In this document: piece after piece, positions 1 through 5,252 of the stretch
Position numbering within the stretch: position 1 is the stretch's first letter
Layout: each line of letters starts with the position of its first letter
Assembly (NCBI GenBank): GCA_003552565.1
Contig: PUNB01000183.1
Coordinates: forward strand, 1 to 9,374
Direction of reading: 5' to 3'
Length of the DNA stretch: 9,374 bases
Source: Lentisphaerota bacterium
Lineage (GTDB): Bacteria; Verrucomicrobiota; Lentisphaeria; Oligosphaerales; PUNB01
Program-made: the position numbers and the translations under genes
The notes under the pieces: generated by a model
Seen by the model: the letters and a program-made list of their open reading frames with translations, nothing else
Databases searched by the model: none
What the model was told of the DNA's origin: nothing

Positions 1-9
1 CTTTTTGAC

Positions 10-30
10 TAGCGACCAGCGACTAGCGAC
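10..30. repeat. Heptamer tandem repeat, YAGCGAC x3
   Basis: Three consecutive 7-nt units, TAGCGAC, CAGCGAC and TAGCGAC, are directly visible. Heptanucleotide tandems of this type are known as STRR sequences in cyanobacteria and are scattered in other phyla; no function is established. It lies 48 nt before the first copy of the 55-56 nt element. Confidence 0.7.
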
Positions 31-78
31 GGATTAACAGCAGCCAACGCACGAAGTCGGAAGCTCCGCCGGCCCGGT

Positions 79-134
79 GTTTCATACAAGCCCGAACTCC
101 AGCGCGATGCGGGCCGGATACCCCGGATGGAAAC
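79..134 (+). repeat. Dispersed 55-56 nt structured repeat, copy 1
   Basis: The copy begins GTTTCATACAAGCCCG and ends with GGATACC..GGAAAC. The terminal GTTTC (79-83) can pair with GAAAC (130-134), and inner GCCCG (90-94) with CGGGC (110-114). Copies 2 and 3 at 260-314 and 8007-8061 have the same head, the same GATACC tail block and an equivalent terminal stem with one base pair exchanged. The family and its function are not known to me. This copy is the most diverged in its middle part. Confidence 0.65.
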
Positions 135-160
135 AACGGCTGACGCAGAAACGTAACCCT

Positions 161-238
161 ATCCGTGTGTATCCGTGTTAATCCGTGGTGAAAAAAAACA
201 TGAAAGAAAACCACGAATGGACACTGATTAACACTGAT
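161..238. repeat. Imperfect palindrome of tandem 'atccgtgt' units
   Basis: The left arm (161-189) contains three 10-nt-spaced units starting ATCCGTG at 161, 171 and 181. The right arm (210-238) is its inverse complement at 22 of 29 positions with no gaps; the 20-nt centre is A-rich. Palindromes of 'aatccgtgttaatccgtgg' type are recurrent intergenic repeats in many environmental bacterial genomes, from my general knowledge. As RNA it would form a long imperfect hairpin. Confidence 0.65.
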
Positions 239-243
239 GTAAA

Positions 244-257
244 ACGAACAACGAACC
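244..257. repeat. Heptamer tandem, ACGAACM x2
   Basis: Two 7-nt units, ACGAACA and ACGAACC, end 2 nt before the second 55-nt element. Two units alone would be unremarkable. The placement parallels the TGAMACC tandem that ends 4 nt before copy 3 at 8007. Confidence 0.4.
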
Positions 258-259
258 GT

Positions 260-314
260 GTCTCACATAAGCCCGACCGCCGGCAAAGCACCCCGGATAC
301 CCCGAGGGTGAGAC
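260..314 (+). repeat. Dispersed 55-56 nt structured repeat, copy 2
   Basis: This copy is 55 nt long and matches copy 3 (8007-8061) at 43 of 55 positions without gaps. GTCTCAC at its start pairs with GTGAGAC at its end, a perfect 7-bp terminal stem. The conserved blocks are the GTCTCA head, AAGCCCG, CCGCCGGC, GATACC and the AGGGTGAGAC tail. No open reading frame is conserved between the copies, so a structured or mobile DNA/RNA element is more likely than coding sequence. Confidence 0.7.
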
Positions 315-414
315 CCGGTTACGGGCAACACCTCGGGAGCGGCCGCAGCCTGCCTGACCACTTGGCCGTAAATCTTATCTCACATCGCTGTCATTATGGA
401 ATTTTTGAAAGTGT

Positions 415-485
415 GTCAGGTCCTCGCGGCCATTAAGGTGTACTCGCAGGGGAACGGGCTCTGTTTTGGCTCGCGGGGACCTGAC
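415..485 (+). repeat. Long inverted repeat / stem-loop
   Basis: Arms 415-428 and 472-485 pair over 14 positions. The only non-Watson-Crick pair is T424 with G476, a G-U wobble in plus-strand RNA. After a one-base bulge the stem continues with GCC (429-431) against GGC (468-470). The loop is about 36 nt. No U-tract follows, so it is not a standard intrinsic terminator on the plus strand. The wobble would be an A-C mismatch in minus-strand RNA, which weakly favours the plus orientation. Confidence 0.6.
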
Positions 486-567
486 CACTCTTCGTGTGGC
501 TCAGGCAAGCTGCTCGCCCTCCATTATATGATCTGCCGCTTGTACTGCGAGCGGCCAAGGTGACAGA

Positions 568-602
568 GGTTTGTGAATTGCTCCCGAAGCAATCCGCAAA
601 CC
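568..602. terminator. Compact stem-loop, possible transcript end of the minus-strand unit
   Basis: Arms 568-582 and 588-602 are complementary at 13 of 15 positions around a 5-nt loop (583-587). Of the two imperfect pairs, one is a wobble on either strand. It lies 66 nt past the stop codon of the minus-strand gene that ends at 668, so it could stabilise or end that transcript. No T-run follows it on the minus strand, so the terminator call is tentative; it may be just another repeat. Confidence 0.35.
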
Positions 603-618
603 ATTCTTCTTGTCTCCC

Positions 619-639
619 CTTTGCGATCTTTGCGGCCTT
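619..639. repeat. 'ctttgcg' intergenic repeat
   Basis: CTTTGCG occurs twice, at 619 and 628, in a context resembling the dispersed 'ctttgcg-nt-ctttgcg-ccttt' repeats that I recall from many environmental genomes. It is short, and its function is unknown. Confidence 0.45.
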
Positions 640-652
640 CTGTAAAAGTTAA

Positions 653-664
653 GTTTCATACAAG
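653..664 (+). repeat. Isolated head of the 55-nt element (copy 4, partial)
   Basis: GTTTCATACAAG is identical over 12 nt to the first 12 nt of copy 1 (79-90), in the same orientation. No matching tail follows, because the coding region begins 4 nt later. It is either a solo motif or a truncated copy. Confidence 0.6.
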
Positions 665-667
665 TAA

Positions 668-1837
668 TCACAATCCCTCCTCCAGCAATCGCAGATATTG
701 CTCATCGGAGCCTGACAACATAACATCCGCCGGAAAACCATAGAGGCGGGTTTCAGCCCGCAAAGGAATTCCCAGCTCTTTGTCTATCCAAATAGTCATT
801 GACTCGGCCAGACCGAACGGCCCCTCAAATTCTTTATCGGATCGATGTATTCGGTTATAGGCCGAAATCGTGACGGGCAGGACAATGAAACGCCGCTCGT
901 ATTCCCGCATAGATTGCTCCACCCGCGAGACCTCGCGGATCATGGACATTGCCTCCTCTCTCGTTTTATCCGGCAGAAAACGCGCCGCCAAAGAAGCAAT
1001 GGTCGGACCACCGCGCAACTCCACGGGATACCCATAATACAAGGAAACCTGGCAGCGCGCGGCCGGACGCTCCAGCGGCCTTCCATTTACTTCAAGATTG
1101 ACTGATTCCACTTCTTCCGGTTCAAAACGCGCGACATAAATATTCGATGAATCCCTGCGCATGGCGGTCAGATAAAACGTCTCCTCCGGCGGCTTATCGC
1201 CAAGAGTGAATTTTTTCTCCAAATCTAAGAAGACCGTCATTAAGTCAGTTAATTTCCCGCCGCCATGAATTTCTCCGAAAGGGCCGCGCATGGAAAATTC
1301 AGGGAATCCGTCACCCCCTCCTCCTGAGCCGAACATTTCTCTCAGTCGCTCAAAAAAACCGCCTGTCTCAGGACGGGCCTGAGAAATCAGCACTTCTTCG
1401 TCAAAGAAATCAAACAGTACATCCGGGAATCCGTTTTTCCAGCGTACCGCCCGGAATGTACGCCAGCTTTCCGGCTGCACGTAAGCTGTCAAACGATAGC
1501 TCGGCATCAGCCGCATGTTCACATCCCCTCTAATTCGCAGGGTTTCTTTCCCCAGGTGTCGGCGAAACTGATCCTCTCCAGCCGCGTGAGTGTTTTCATA
1601 GGGCAGCGTTTCAGCCAGACTTCGCAAATTCCCGTACTTATATTCGACTTCAGCCTGGCCTCTGACTAAAAAATGACCGGAGGTATAAACCAAATGACGC
1701 TCCGGCACTTTATGAGCGCAAAGATTGGCGGCCGCCAACAGCAGGAAACCGGCACAAAAACATACAAACCGGAATCGGCAATGAAATATTATTGATCCTG
1801 CCTGTCGTGCGTTTCTTATATTATACAGTCCCTTCAT
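668..1837 (-). CDS. Exported protein of unknown function, possibly DUF3108-like
   Basis: From the ATG at 1837 the product is 389 residues. A basic N-terminus is followed by a hydrophobic core at about residues 23-38 (FVCFCAGFLLLAAA) and a likely signal-peptidase site near residue 41, so the protein is probably periplasmic or at the outer membrane. The mature part is rich in beta-strand-like and charged segments, with a glycine stretch (SGGGGDG) at about residues 171-177. Its C-terminus (MTIWIDKELGIPLRAET) recalls the strand pattern that closes DUF3108 domains; this is a weak resemblance and not a firm hit. A GTG at 1921 overlaps the pyrF stop codon (GTGA) and would add 28 residues, but that would push the signal sequence about 50 residues inward, so I prefer the ATG. 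No Shine-Dalgarno sequence is visible before the ATG; translation may depend on coupling to pyrF. Function unknown. Confidence 0.75.
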   Translation of the reverse strand: MKGLYNIRNARQAGSIIFHCRFRFVCFCAGFLLLAAANLCAHKVPERHLVYTSGHFLVRGQAEVEYKYGNLRSLAETLPYENTHAAGEDQFRRHLGKETLRIRGDVNMRLMPSYRLTAYVQPESWRTFRAVRWKNGFPDVLFDFFDEEVLISQARPETGGFFERLREMFGSGGGGDGFPEFSMRGPFGEIHGGGKLTDLMTVFLDLEKKFTLGDKPPEETFYLTAMRRDSSNIYVARFEPEEVESVNLEVNGRPLERPAARCQVSLYYGYPVELRGGPTIASLAARFLPDKTREEAMSMIREVSRVEQSMREYERRFIVLPVTISAYNRIHRSDKEFEGPFGLAESMTIWIDKELGIPLRAETRLYGFPADVMLSGSDEQYLRLLEEGL

Positions 1838-1917
1838 TTTAACCGATGATACAATTACGTTTCTTTTAAAAAAGAGCGGGTTGCTAATTGTTGGTTTTTT
1901 AGATGGGAGCAAACACT

Positions 1918-2616
1918 TCACCTCTCGCTGTTCATCGACTCTCTGATGGCGGCGGCGGCCCGCGCCGGTTCGTCGGCTCCGGTTACTGGCCGTCCGACCA
2001 CCAGGTAATCAGCGCCGGCGCGCACCGCTTTTTCCGGTGTCATTACTCGTTTCTGATCCTGATTTCCAGCCTGCGCGGGCCTGATCCCCGGCACCACCAG
2101 AATAAAGTCCGGCCCCAAATGATATCTCAGCCGTTCAATCTCCCAGGCGGAACAGACCACCCCGGCCGCACCGGCCTCGGCGCTGAGCCGGGCCAATCTT
2201 AAGACCTGCTCCGCCGGTTTATCCCGCCAGCCGAGCCGGCGCGTTTCCTCTTCATCCAGGCTGGTCAGAACCGTCACCGCCACCAGTATTGTGGATGTGT
2301 TCTCCACAGCTCGCGCGGCCGCGGCGATCATGGCGCAACCGCCGGAGGCATGAATGTTAACCATCTCAACTCCCATGGAGGCGGCAGCTCTAACAGCACC
2401 GGCGACCGTGTTGGGAATGTCATGAAATTTCAAGTCCAGGAAAACTTTTTTGCCGCATTCCCGGCGCAAACTATTGACCACCGCCGGTCCTTCCCGGGTG
2501 AACAGCTGTTTTCCGACCTTCACCCATTGCACTTCCGGCCCCAGGGAATCGGCAAGCGCCAGCGCCTCCCCGGCCGTATCAACATCCAGTGCCACTATTA
2601 ATTCCGGTTGTTTCAT
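1918..2616 (-). CDS. pyrF: Orotidine-5'-phosphate decarboxylase
   Basis: The enzyme decarboxylates OMP to UMP, the last step of de novo pyrimidine synthesis, in the cytoplasm. The product is 232 residues, typical for the bacterial group I enzyme (TIM barrel). The substrate-binding aspartate is D11 (ALDVD), followed by K33 (VKVG). The signature LDLKFHDIPNTV contains D61, K63 and D66, which together with K33 form the known K-D-K-D catalytic network. Phosphate-binding elements are seen as VPGIRP (175-180) and the VVGRP block with R209. The ATG at 2616 is preceded by a purine-rich stretch (AAGAAGAAAT) that may serve as a weak ribosome site. The stop overlaps a possible GTG start of the next minus-strand gene by 4 nt, so the two are probably cotranscribed. 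No other pyrimidine genes lie in the window. Confidence 0.95.
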   Translation of the reverse strand: MKQPELIVALDVDTAGEALALADSLGPEVQWVKVGKQLFTREGPAVVNSLRRECGKKVFLDLKFHDIPNTVAGAVRAAASMGVEMVNIHASGGCAMIAAAARAVENTSTILVAVTVLTSLDEEETRRLGWRDKPAEQVLRLARLSAEAGAAGVVCSAWEIERLRYHLGPDFILVVPGIRPAQAGNQDQKRVMTPEKAVRAGADYLVVGRPVTGADEPARAAAAIRESMNSER

Positions 2617-2701
2617 CTTGATTTCTTCTTAACTCAATTTTTGTCCATTTCGGTAAACGATAGCGGGCGACCTGCCTCCGCCAAGTCTACGGCATGGCAT
2701 G

Positions 2702-2749
2702 CGAGAGCGGTGGACGATGGAGGCGCACTTTACTCGTAATCCGCTCTCG
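2702..2749. repeat. Inverted repeat, 9-bp perfect arms
   Basis: CGAGAGCGG (2702-2710) is the exact inverse complement of CCGCTCTCG (2741-2749), with a 30-nt centre. It has the look of a dispersed intergenic repeat and lies about 90 nt upstream of the pyrF start, where it might also affect the leader transcript. Confidence 0.5.
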
Positions 2750-2837
2750 TCGACAGGGTTCACGCCCTCGCAATCTTCTGTATTGCTGCCCTAACAATCC
2801 GGAAAGGTATCTCCGGAGACTTAAAGTTCATACGCCC

Positions 2838-2858
2838 CCGCCGGGCTTGCCCCGGCGG
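2838..2858 (-). terminator. GC-rich hairpin, possible terminator of the GcvH-like/membrane-protein unit
   Basis: CCGCCGGG (2838-2845) pairs perfectly with CCCGGCGG (2851-2858) around a 5-nt loop. It lies 53 nt past the stop of the minus-strand membrane-protein gene. There is no T-run after it on either strand, so it is an incomplete intrinsic terminator at best; it could act as a 3'-end stabiliser or be a repeat. Confidence 0.4.
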
Positions 2859-2911
2859 AGCGAAAGATTGCAAATAAAAGAATGTTCAACGTTGTTCAAA
2901 CAGCTGTCCAC

Positions 2912-3601
2912 TCAATTACAACAAGAGTCTTCATCATCCCCCTGGCGGTCTCCCGTCCCCGTGGAAAGCAATTCACCGCCGAAGCAGATCAACAGAATCC
3001 CCGCCACCGTTAATACCAAGAGAAAGGACAAACCGAAGATATTCCTGATAACCGGGGTTATCCGCAGCCAGACGGCATAAGGAGACTGCACCACCGATAC
3101 CCCCGGAGCGCCGCCGAACTGAAGAACATGCAGATAAATCATCACCGTGACGGCCAACATAAAAGGAGTGACACTGATGCCAGCGAAACGAGATATACGC
3201 GCTAAAGAGAAACGGCGCAGACGAACAAAACGCTTTTCCACCAGCTGAGCCAGGGATATAAGATAAATCTGCAAGGCCAGAAGAAAAACAAATCCGGCCG
3301 AAAGAAAATATAATTGTTCATACAGCCTGAACTGCCAGACGAAGAATGGCGCCAGTCCGAAGGCTGTTATAGCGCTTATTTTCAGCCTGCGAACCGTCGG
3401 CGTCTCCGGTTCCGAATCGGATCCGGCGGTTAAAGGAAAAAGCAAAGCGCCGAGAAGGATCAGCGCCAACGGCACCAGCAGCAGCATGGAAAACGGACGT
3501 TCAGGCAAGTGCGGTCGAATGGTGGACTCAACCATCATAATCATCAGCACCAAAAGACCGATAAACATTAATTCAAGCGAACGAAGTATTCTCAGTCGCA
3601 T
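2912..3601 (-). CDS. Six-helix integral membrane protein of unknown function
   Basis: The product is 229 residues with about six hydrophobic segments: 8-25, 37-58, 74-91, 96-118, 138-160 and 189-210. The third and fourth are close together, and a basic loop (EKRFVRLRRFSLARISR, 122-138) separates the fourth and fifth. By the positive-inside rule that loop is cytoplasmic. The C-terminus is acidic and ends in a cysteine pair (DEDSCCN). I do not recognise a family. The ATG at 3601 follows the stop of the GcvH-like gene by only 2 nt, so the two are cotranscribed and probably translationally coupled, and a functional link to that soluble protein is plausible. No enzyme motif is visible. Confidence 0.8.
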   Translation of the reverse strand: MRLRILRSLELMFIGLLVLMIMMVESTIRPHLPERPFSMLLLVPLALILLGALLFPLTAGSDSEPETPTVRRLKISAITAFGLAPFFVWQFRLYEQLYFLSAGFVFLLALQIYLISLAQLVEKRFVRLRRFSLARISRFAGISVTPFMLAVTVMIYLHVLQFGGAPGVSVVQSPYAVWLRITPVIRNIFGLSFLLVLTVAGILLICFGGELLSTGTGDRQGDDEDSCCN

Positions 3602-3603
3602 AG

Positions 3604-3993
3604 CTATAAAGACTCTAAGTAAGTGTTGTAGCGTTCGGCATTCAACAGCAGATGCACTTCTTCAGGGGTATCCACGTGCATTCTAACCAGCCAATAGCGG
3701 TAGGGAGCTAAATGGAGCAGATCAGGATTATCCAGCACTTCCTCGTTGACAGCGATAATCTCCCCGCTCAACGGGCTTTTCAAATGGCGGATGCCGGAAG
3801 GCAGATGCAAATGGAAACAAGGGGCGTCGATCTCCACGTCACTTCCCTCCAGGGGCAGATCCACACTGACTATTTCCGGCAGCCGATCCTGCATTTCATC
3901 AGTTATCCCCACCTCCGCCTCAGTGCCGGATTCATTGAGCCTAACCCAGAAATGACGAGGATGATACAACAATTCTTCTGGACATTCAATCAT
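3604..3993 (-). CDS. GcvH-fold protein lacking the lipoyl-lysine
   Basis: The 129-residue product aligns along its length with glycine cleavage H protein: the ECPEELLYHPRHFWV start, GITDEMQDRLPEIVSVDLP, the PLSGEIIAVNEEVLDNPDLL block and a C-terminal helix ending ERYNTYL. H protein carries aminomethyl groups on a lipoyl-lysine in an ESVKA motif. From C59 to the SPLSGE block the spacing equals that of canonical H protein without gaps, and the lysine position is serine (S66, codon 3796-3798). K72 is the only nearby lysine and lies six residues away. It should therefore not be lipoylated at the usual site. The region instead has C59, H61, H63 and H70, which could bind a metal (speculative). The ATG at 3993 fits the family N-terminus and has AAAGGA 11 nt upstream; an upstream in-frame ATG at 4056 lies within the -10 box of the likely promoter. 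No gcvT or gcvP is in the window. A membrane protein gene follows 2 nt later. Confidence 0.85.
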   Translation of the reverse strand: MIECPEELLYHPRHFWVRLNESGTEAEVGITDEMQDRLPEIVSVDLPLEGSDVEIDAPCFHLHLPSGIRHLKSPLSGEIIAVNEEVLDNPDLLHLAPYRYWLVRMHVDTPEEVHLLLNAERYNTYLESL

Positions 3994-4055
3994 AAACAAT
4001 ACATTCCTTTGAAACCATAATTTTGTTTTCCAGCAAAGCGAATTGCATTTTAGCA

Positions 4056-4083
4056 ATTATAGTAAGCACATGCGTCAATTCAA
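4056..4083 (-). promoter_or_regulatory. Candidate sigma-70-type promoter for the GcvH-like unit
   Basis: On the minus strand TTGAAT (4083-4078), a 16-nt spacer and a consensus TATAAT (4061-4056) are seen. Transcription would start near 4049, giving a leader of about 56 nt before the ATG at 3993. The -35 half lies just inside the start of the divergent lptG-like gene, so the two units share control DNA. It is found by inspection only. Confidence 0.5.
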
Positions 4084-5245
4084 GCCCTCATCGAATAAAA
4101 ATCATTCCCGCACTTTAAAAGAAGCACGGAAACAAGGCCGCTCCAGAATATCAGGCACACTTTTTTTCTACCTGGGGCGACAGTATCTGCTCTTTTTCAT
4201 CGTCTGCCTGATTGGTTTTTCTTTTCTTTTCCTTATTGGTGAATTGCTGGATCAATTGCATGATTTTCTCGAAGCTGACGCTGGATTCTGGCAGATAAGC
4301 GCTTTTTTTCTTTATCGCCAATCGGTTCATTTGGTGCATGTGCTGCCGATTTCCATTCTTCTATCCGTCAGTTACGTCTTAAGCACCCTGGCCCGGAATC
4401 ATGAAATTACCGCCGTCCGGGCCTCCGGTATTTCCGTTGTCCAGTTCTGTCTGCCGATCTGGCTGGGAGCGGCTTTGGCGGGCGCGGCCCTTTTCTGGCT
4501 GAACGAAGCGGTAATGTTCAGACACGAAGAGATATCCGAAAGAATAAAACATGAAATTCTGACCGGCGGGGCCGAAGAAAAAAGTGACCGGGAAAACATC
4601 CGCCTGGCTTATCATAACCACAGCCGCAATCGTTACTGGTTTTTCGAAAACTTTGATCAGCACGGAGTGCAGGAAGGAGTCTCGGTCAAGCAATTCGACA
4701 CTGAAACCAACTCCATTGACTGGGAGATCAGAGCCGCGAAGGCGGAACACAAACAGGACGGCTGGCTTTTCAGCGATGGCTACTTCTTTGAATACAGTCC
4801 GGAAGACACTCTGCCGGTGCGGGAGGAACCATTTCAGAAGTATGAAACTGATGAACTGCAGGAAAAACCGCGGGACATATATGTACACCTGCGTCCGACT
4901 GAAAATATGAATCTGCAGCGTATACGCGCTTTTCTGCGGGATGAAGAAGGCGCGGCGCCCGGCACTCTGAGGATTTTCCGCACCATGGCCTGGCATCGCC
5001 TGACCCTGCCTTTGTCATGTATTCTGACCGCCCTGCTGGGAGTGGGCATGAACGCCGGCCGCAGCAGAGTCGCCGCTCTTCGAGGATTCGCCTGCGCCGT
5101 CGGTCTGACCGCCTTGTATTATGTTGTCAATCAGGTGCTGCTGGTGATGGGCAATCACAATATACTGCCGCCCTTTATCGCCGGCGCTCTGCCGACCCTG
5201 GCTTTCACCGCCGGCGGGATATGGCTGGTACATAAGAACAGGTGA
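4070..5245 (+). CDS. LptF/LptG-family lipopolysaccharide-export permease, LptG-like
   Basis: LptF and LptG form the inner-membrane permease that, with the LptB ATPase, extracts lipopolysaccharide and passes it to LptC/LptA. From the ATG at 4070 the product is 391 residues, a usual length. Three N-terminal helices (about 39-59, 87-107, 122-145) include the conserved cytoplasmic RNHEITAVRASGIS segment (109-122). A periplasmic beta domain follows to about residue 310, and three C-terminal helices (about 322-337, 346-371, 372-388) include a LPPFIAGALPTLAF segment resembling LptG. A TTG at 4043 would add nine residues; neither start has a strong ribosome site. The N-terminus is longer and more basic than usual (about 35 residues before the first helix). 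The partner LptF and lptB are not in the window. The next gene starts 7 nt after the stop, so the two are cotranscribed. LptF versus LptG cannot be settled by eye. Confidence 0.85.
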   Translation: MRQFKPSSNKNHSRTLKEARKQGRSRISGTLFFYLGRQYLLFFIVCLIGFSFLFLIGELLDQLHDFLEADAGFWQISAFFLYRQSVHLVHVLPISILLSVSYVLSTLARNHEITAVRASGISVVQFCLPIWLGAALAGAALFWLNEAVMFRHEEISERIKHEILTGGAEEKSDRENIRLAYHNHSRNRYWFFENFDQHGVQEGVSVKQFDTETNSIDWEIRAAKAEHKQDGWLFSDGYFFEYSPEDTLPVREEPFQKYETDELQEKPRDIYVHLRPTENMNLQRIRAFLRDEEGAAPGTLRIFRTMAWHRLTLPLSCILTALLGVGMNAGRSRVAALRGFACAVGLTALYYVVNQVLLVMGNHNILPPFIAGALPTLAFTAGGIWLVHKNR

Positions 5246-5248
5246 GGA
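5240..5248 (+). promoter_or_regulatory. Ribosome binding site of the substrate-binding protein gene
   Basis: AGGTGAGGA lies 4 nt before the ATG at 5253 and spans the TGA stop of the LptG-like gene. It is the clearest Shine-Dalgarno sequence in the window, and its overlap with the stop codon suggests translational coupling of the two genes. Confidence 0.75.
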
Positions 5249-5252
5249 AAAC

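Larger units (their letters stand above)
1..667. other. Repeat-rich non-coding region downstream of the minus-strand pyrF unit
   Basis: No open reading frame here looks like a gene: the short ones run through repeats and resemble no family I know. The region holds, in order, a heptamer tandem (10-30), a 56-nt repeat element (79-134), an imperfect 29-bp palindrome of 'atccgtgt' units (161-238), a second heptamer tandem (244-257), a second repeat element (260-314), a long inverted repeat (415-485), a compact stem-loop (568-602), a 'ctttgcg' repeat (619-639) and an isolated 12-nt repeat head (653-664). Between 315 and 414 and between 486 and 567 I see nothing beyond a small GC-rich hairpin near 532-556. 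The gene to the left lies outside the window. Confidence 0.7.
2617..2911. other. Spacer with stem-loops between two minus-strand units
   Basis: This 295-base stretch lies upstream of pyrF and downstream of the membrane-protein gene. It contains a 9-bp perfect inverted repeat (2702-2710 with 2741-2749), a hairpin around 2770-2786 (GCAAT/ATTGC), a TCCGGA pair near 2800-2819 and an 8-bp GC stem at 2838-2858. A pyrF promoter should lie here, but I cannot point to a convincing -35/-10 pair. An overlapping plus-strand frame (2694-3080) runs antisense into the membrane-protein gene and looks spurious. Confidence 0.55.

Noticed and set aside
79..314. Integron attC sites for the 55-nt elements
   Set aside because: The ends lack the GTTRRRY/RYYYAAC core sites, and no integrase or gene cassettes are present.
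23..436. Short frames of 63 and 83 codons in the left spacer
   Set aside because: They are built from repeats (heptamers, palindrome, 55-nt elements) and are not conserved between the copies.
1..667. CRISPR array
   Set aside because: Repeats are few, diverged and unevenly spaced, without spacers of regular length; no cas genes are visible.
2694..3080. Plus-strand frame of 128 codons across the spacer and the membrane-protein gene
   Set aside because: Half of it is antisense to the membrane-protein gene and half crosses stem-loops; its composition (Arg, Ser, Pro-rich) is not protein-like.
3604..4056. Longer 150-residue version of the GcvH-like protein from the ATG at 4056
   Set aside because: The extra 21 residues have no counterpart in H proteins, and the ATG falls in the -10 region of the likely promoter, upstream of the expected transcript start.
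4058..4063. TATAGT as -10 box of a plus-strand promoter for the lptG-like gene, implying a leaderless transcript at 4070
   Set aside because: No acceptable -35 hexamer is found at 16-18 nt, so the call rests on one short match that overlaps the better minus-strand TATAAT.
4379..4996. Open reading frame of 205 codons on the minus strand opposite the lptG-like gene
   Set aside because: It is antisense to a recognised gene, has no family features, and its residues reflect the reverse complement of a conserved coding region.
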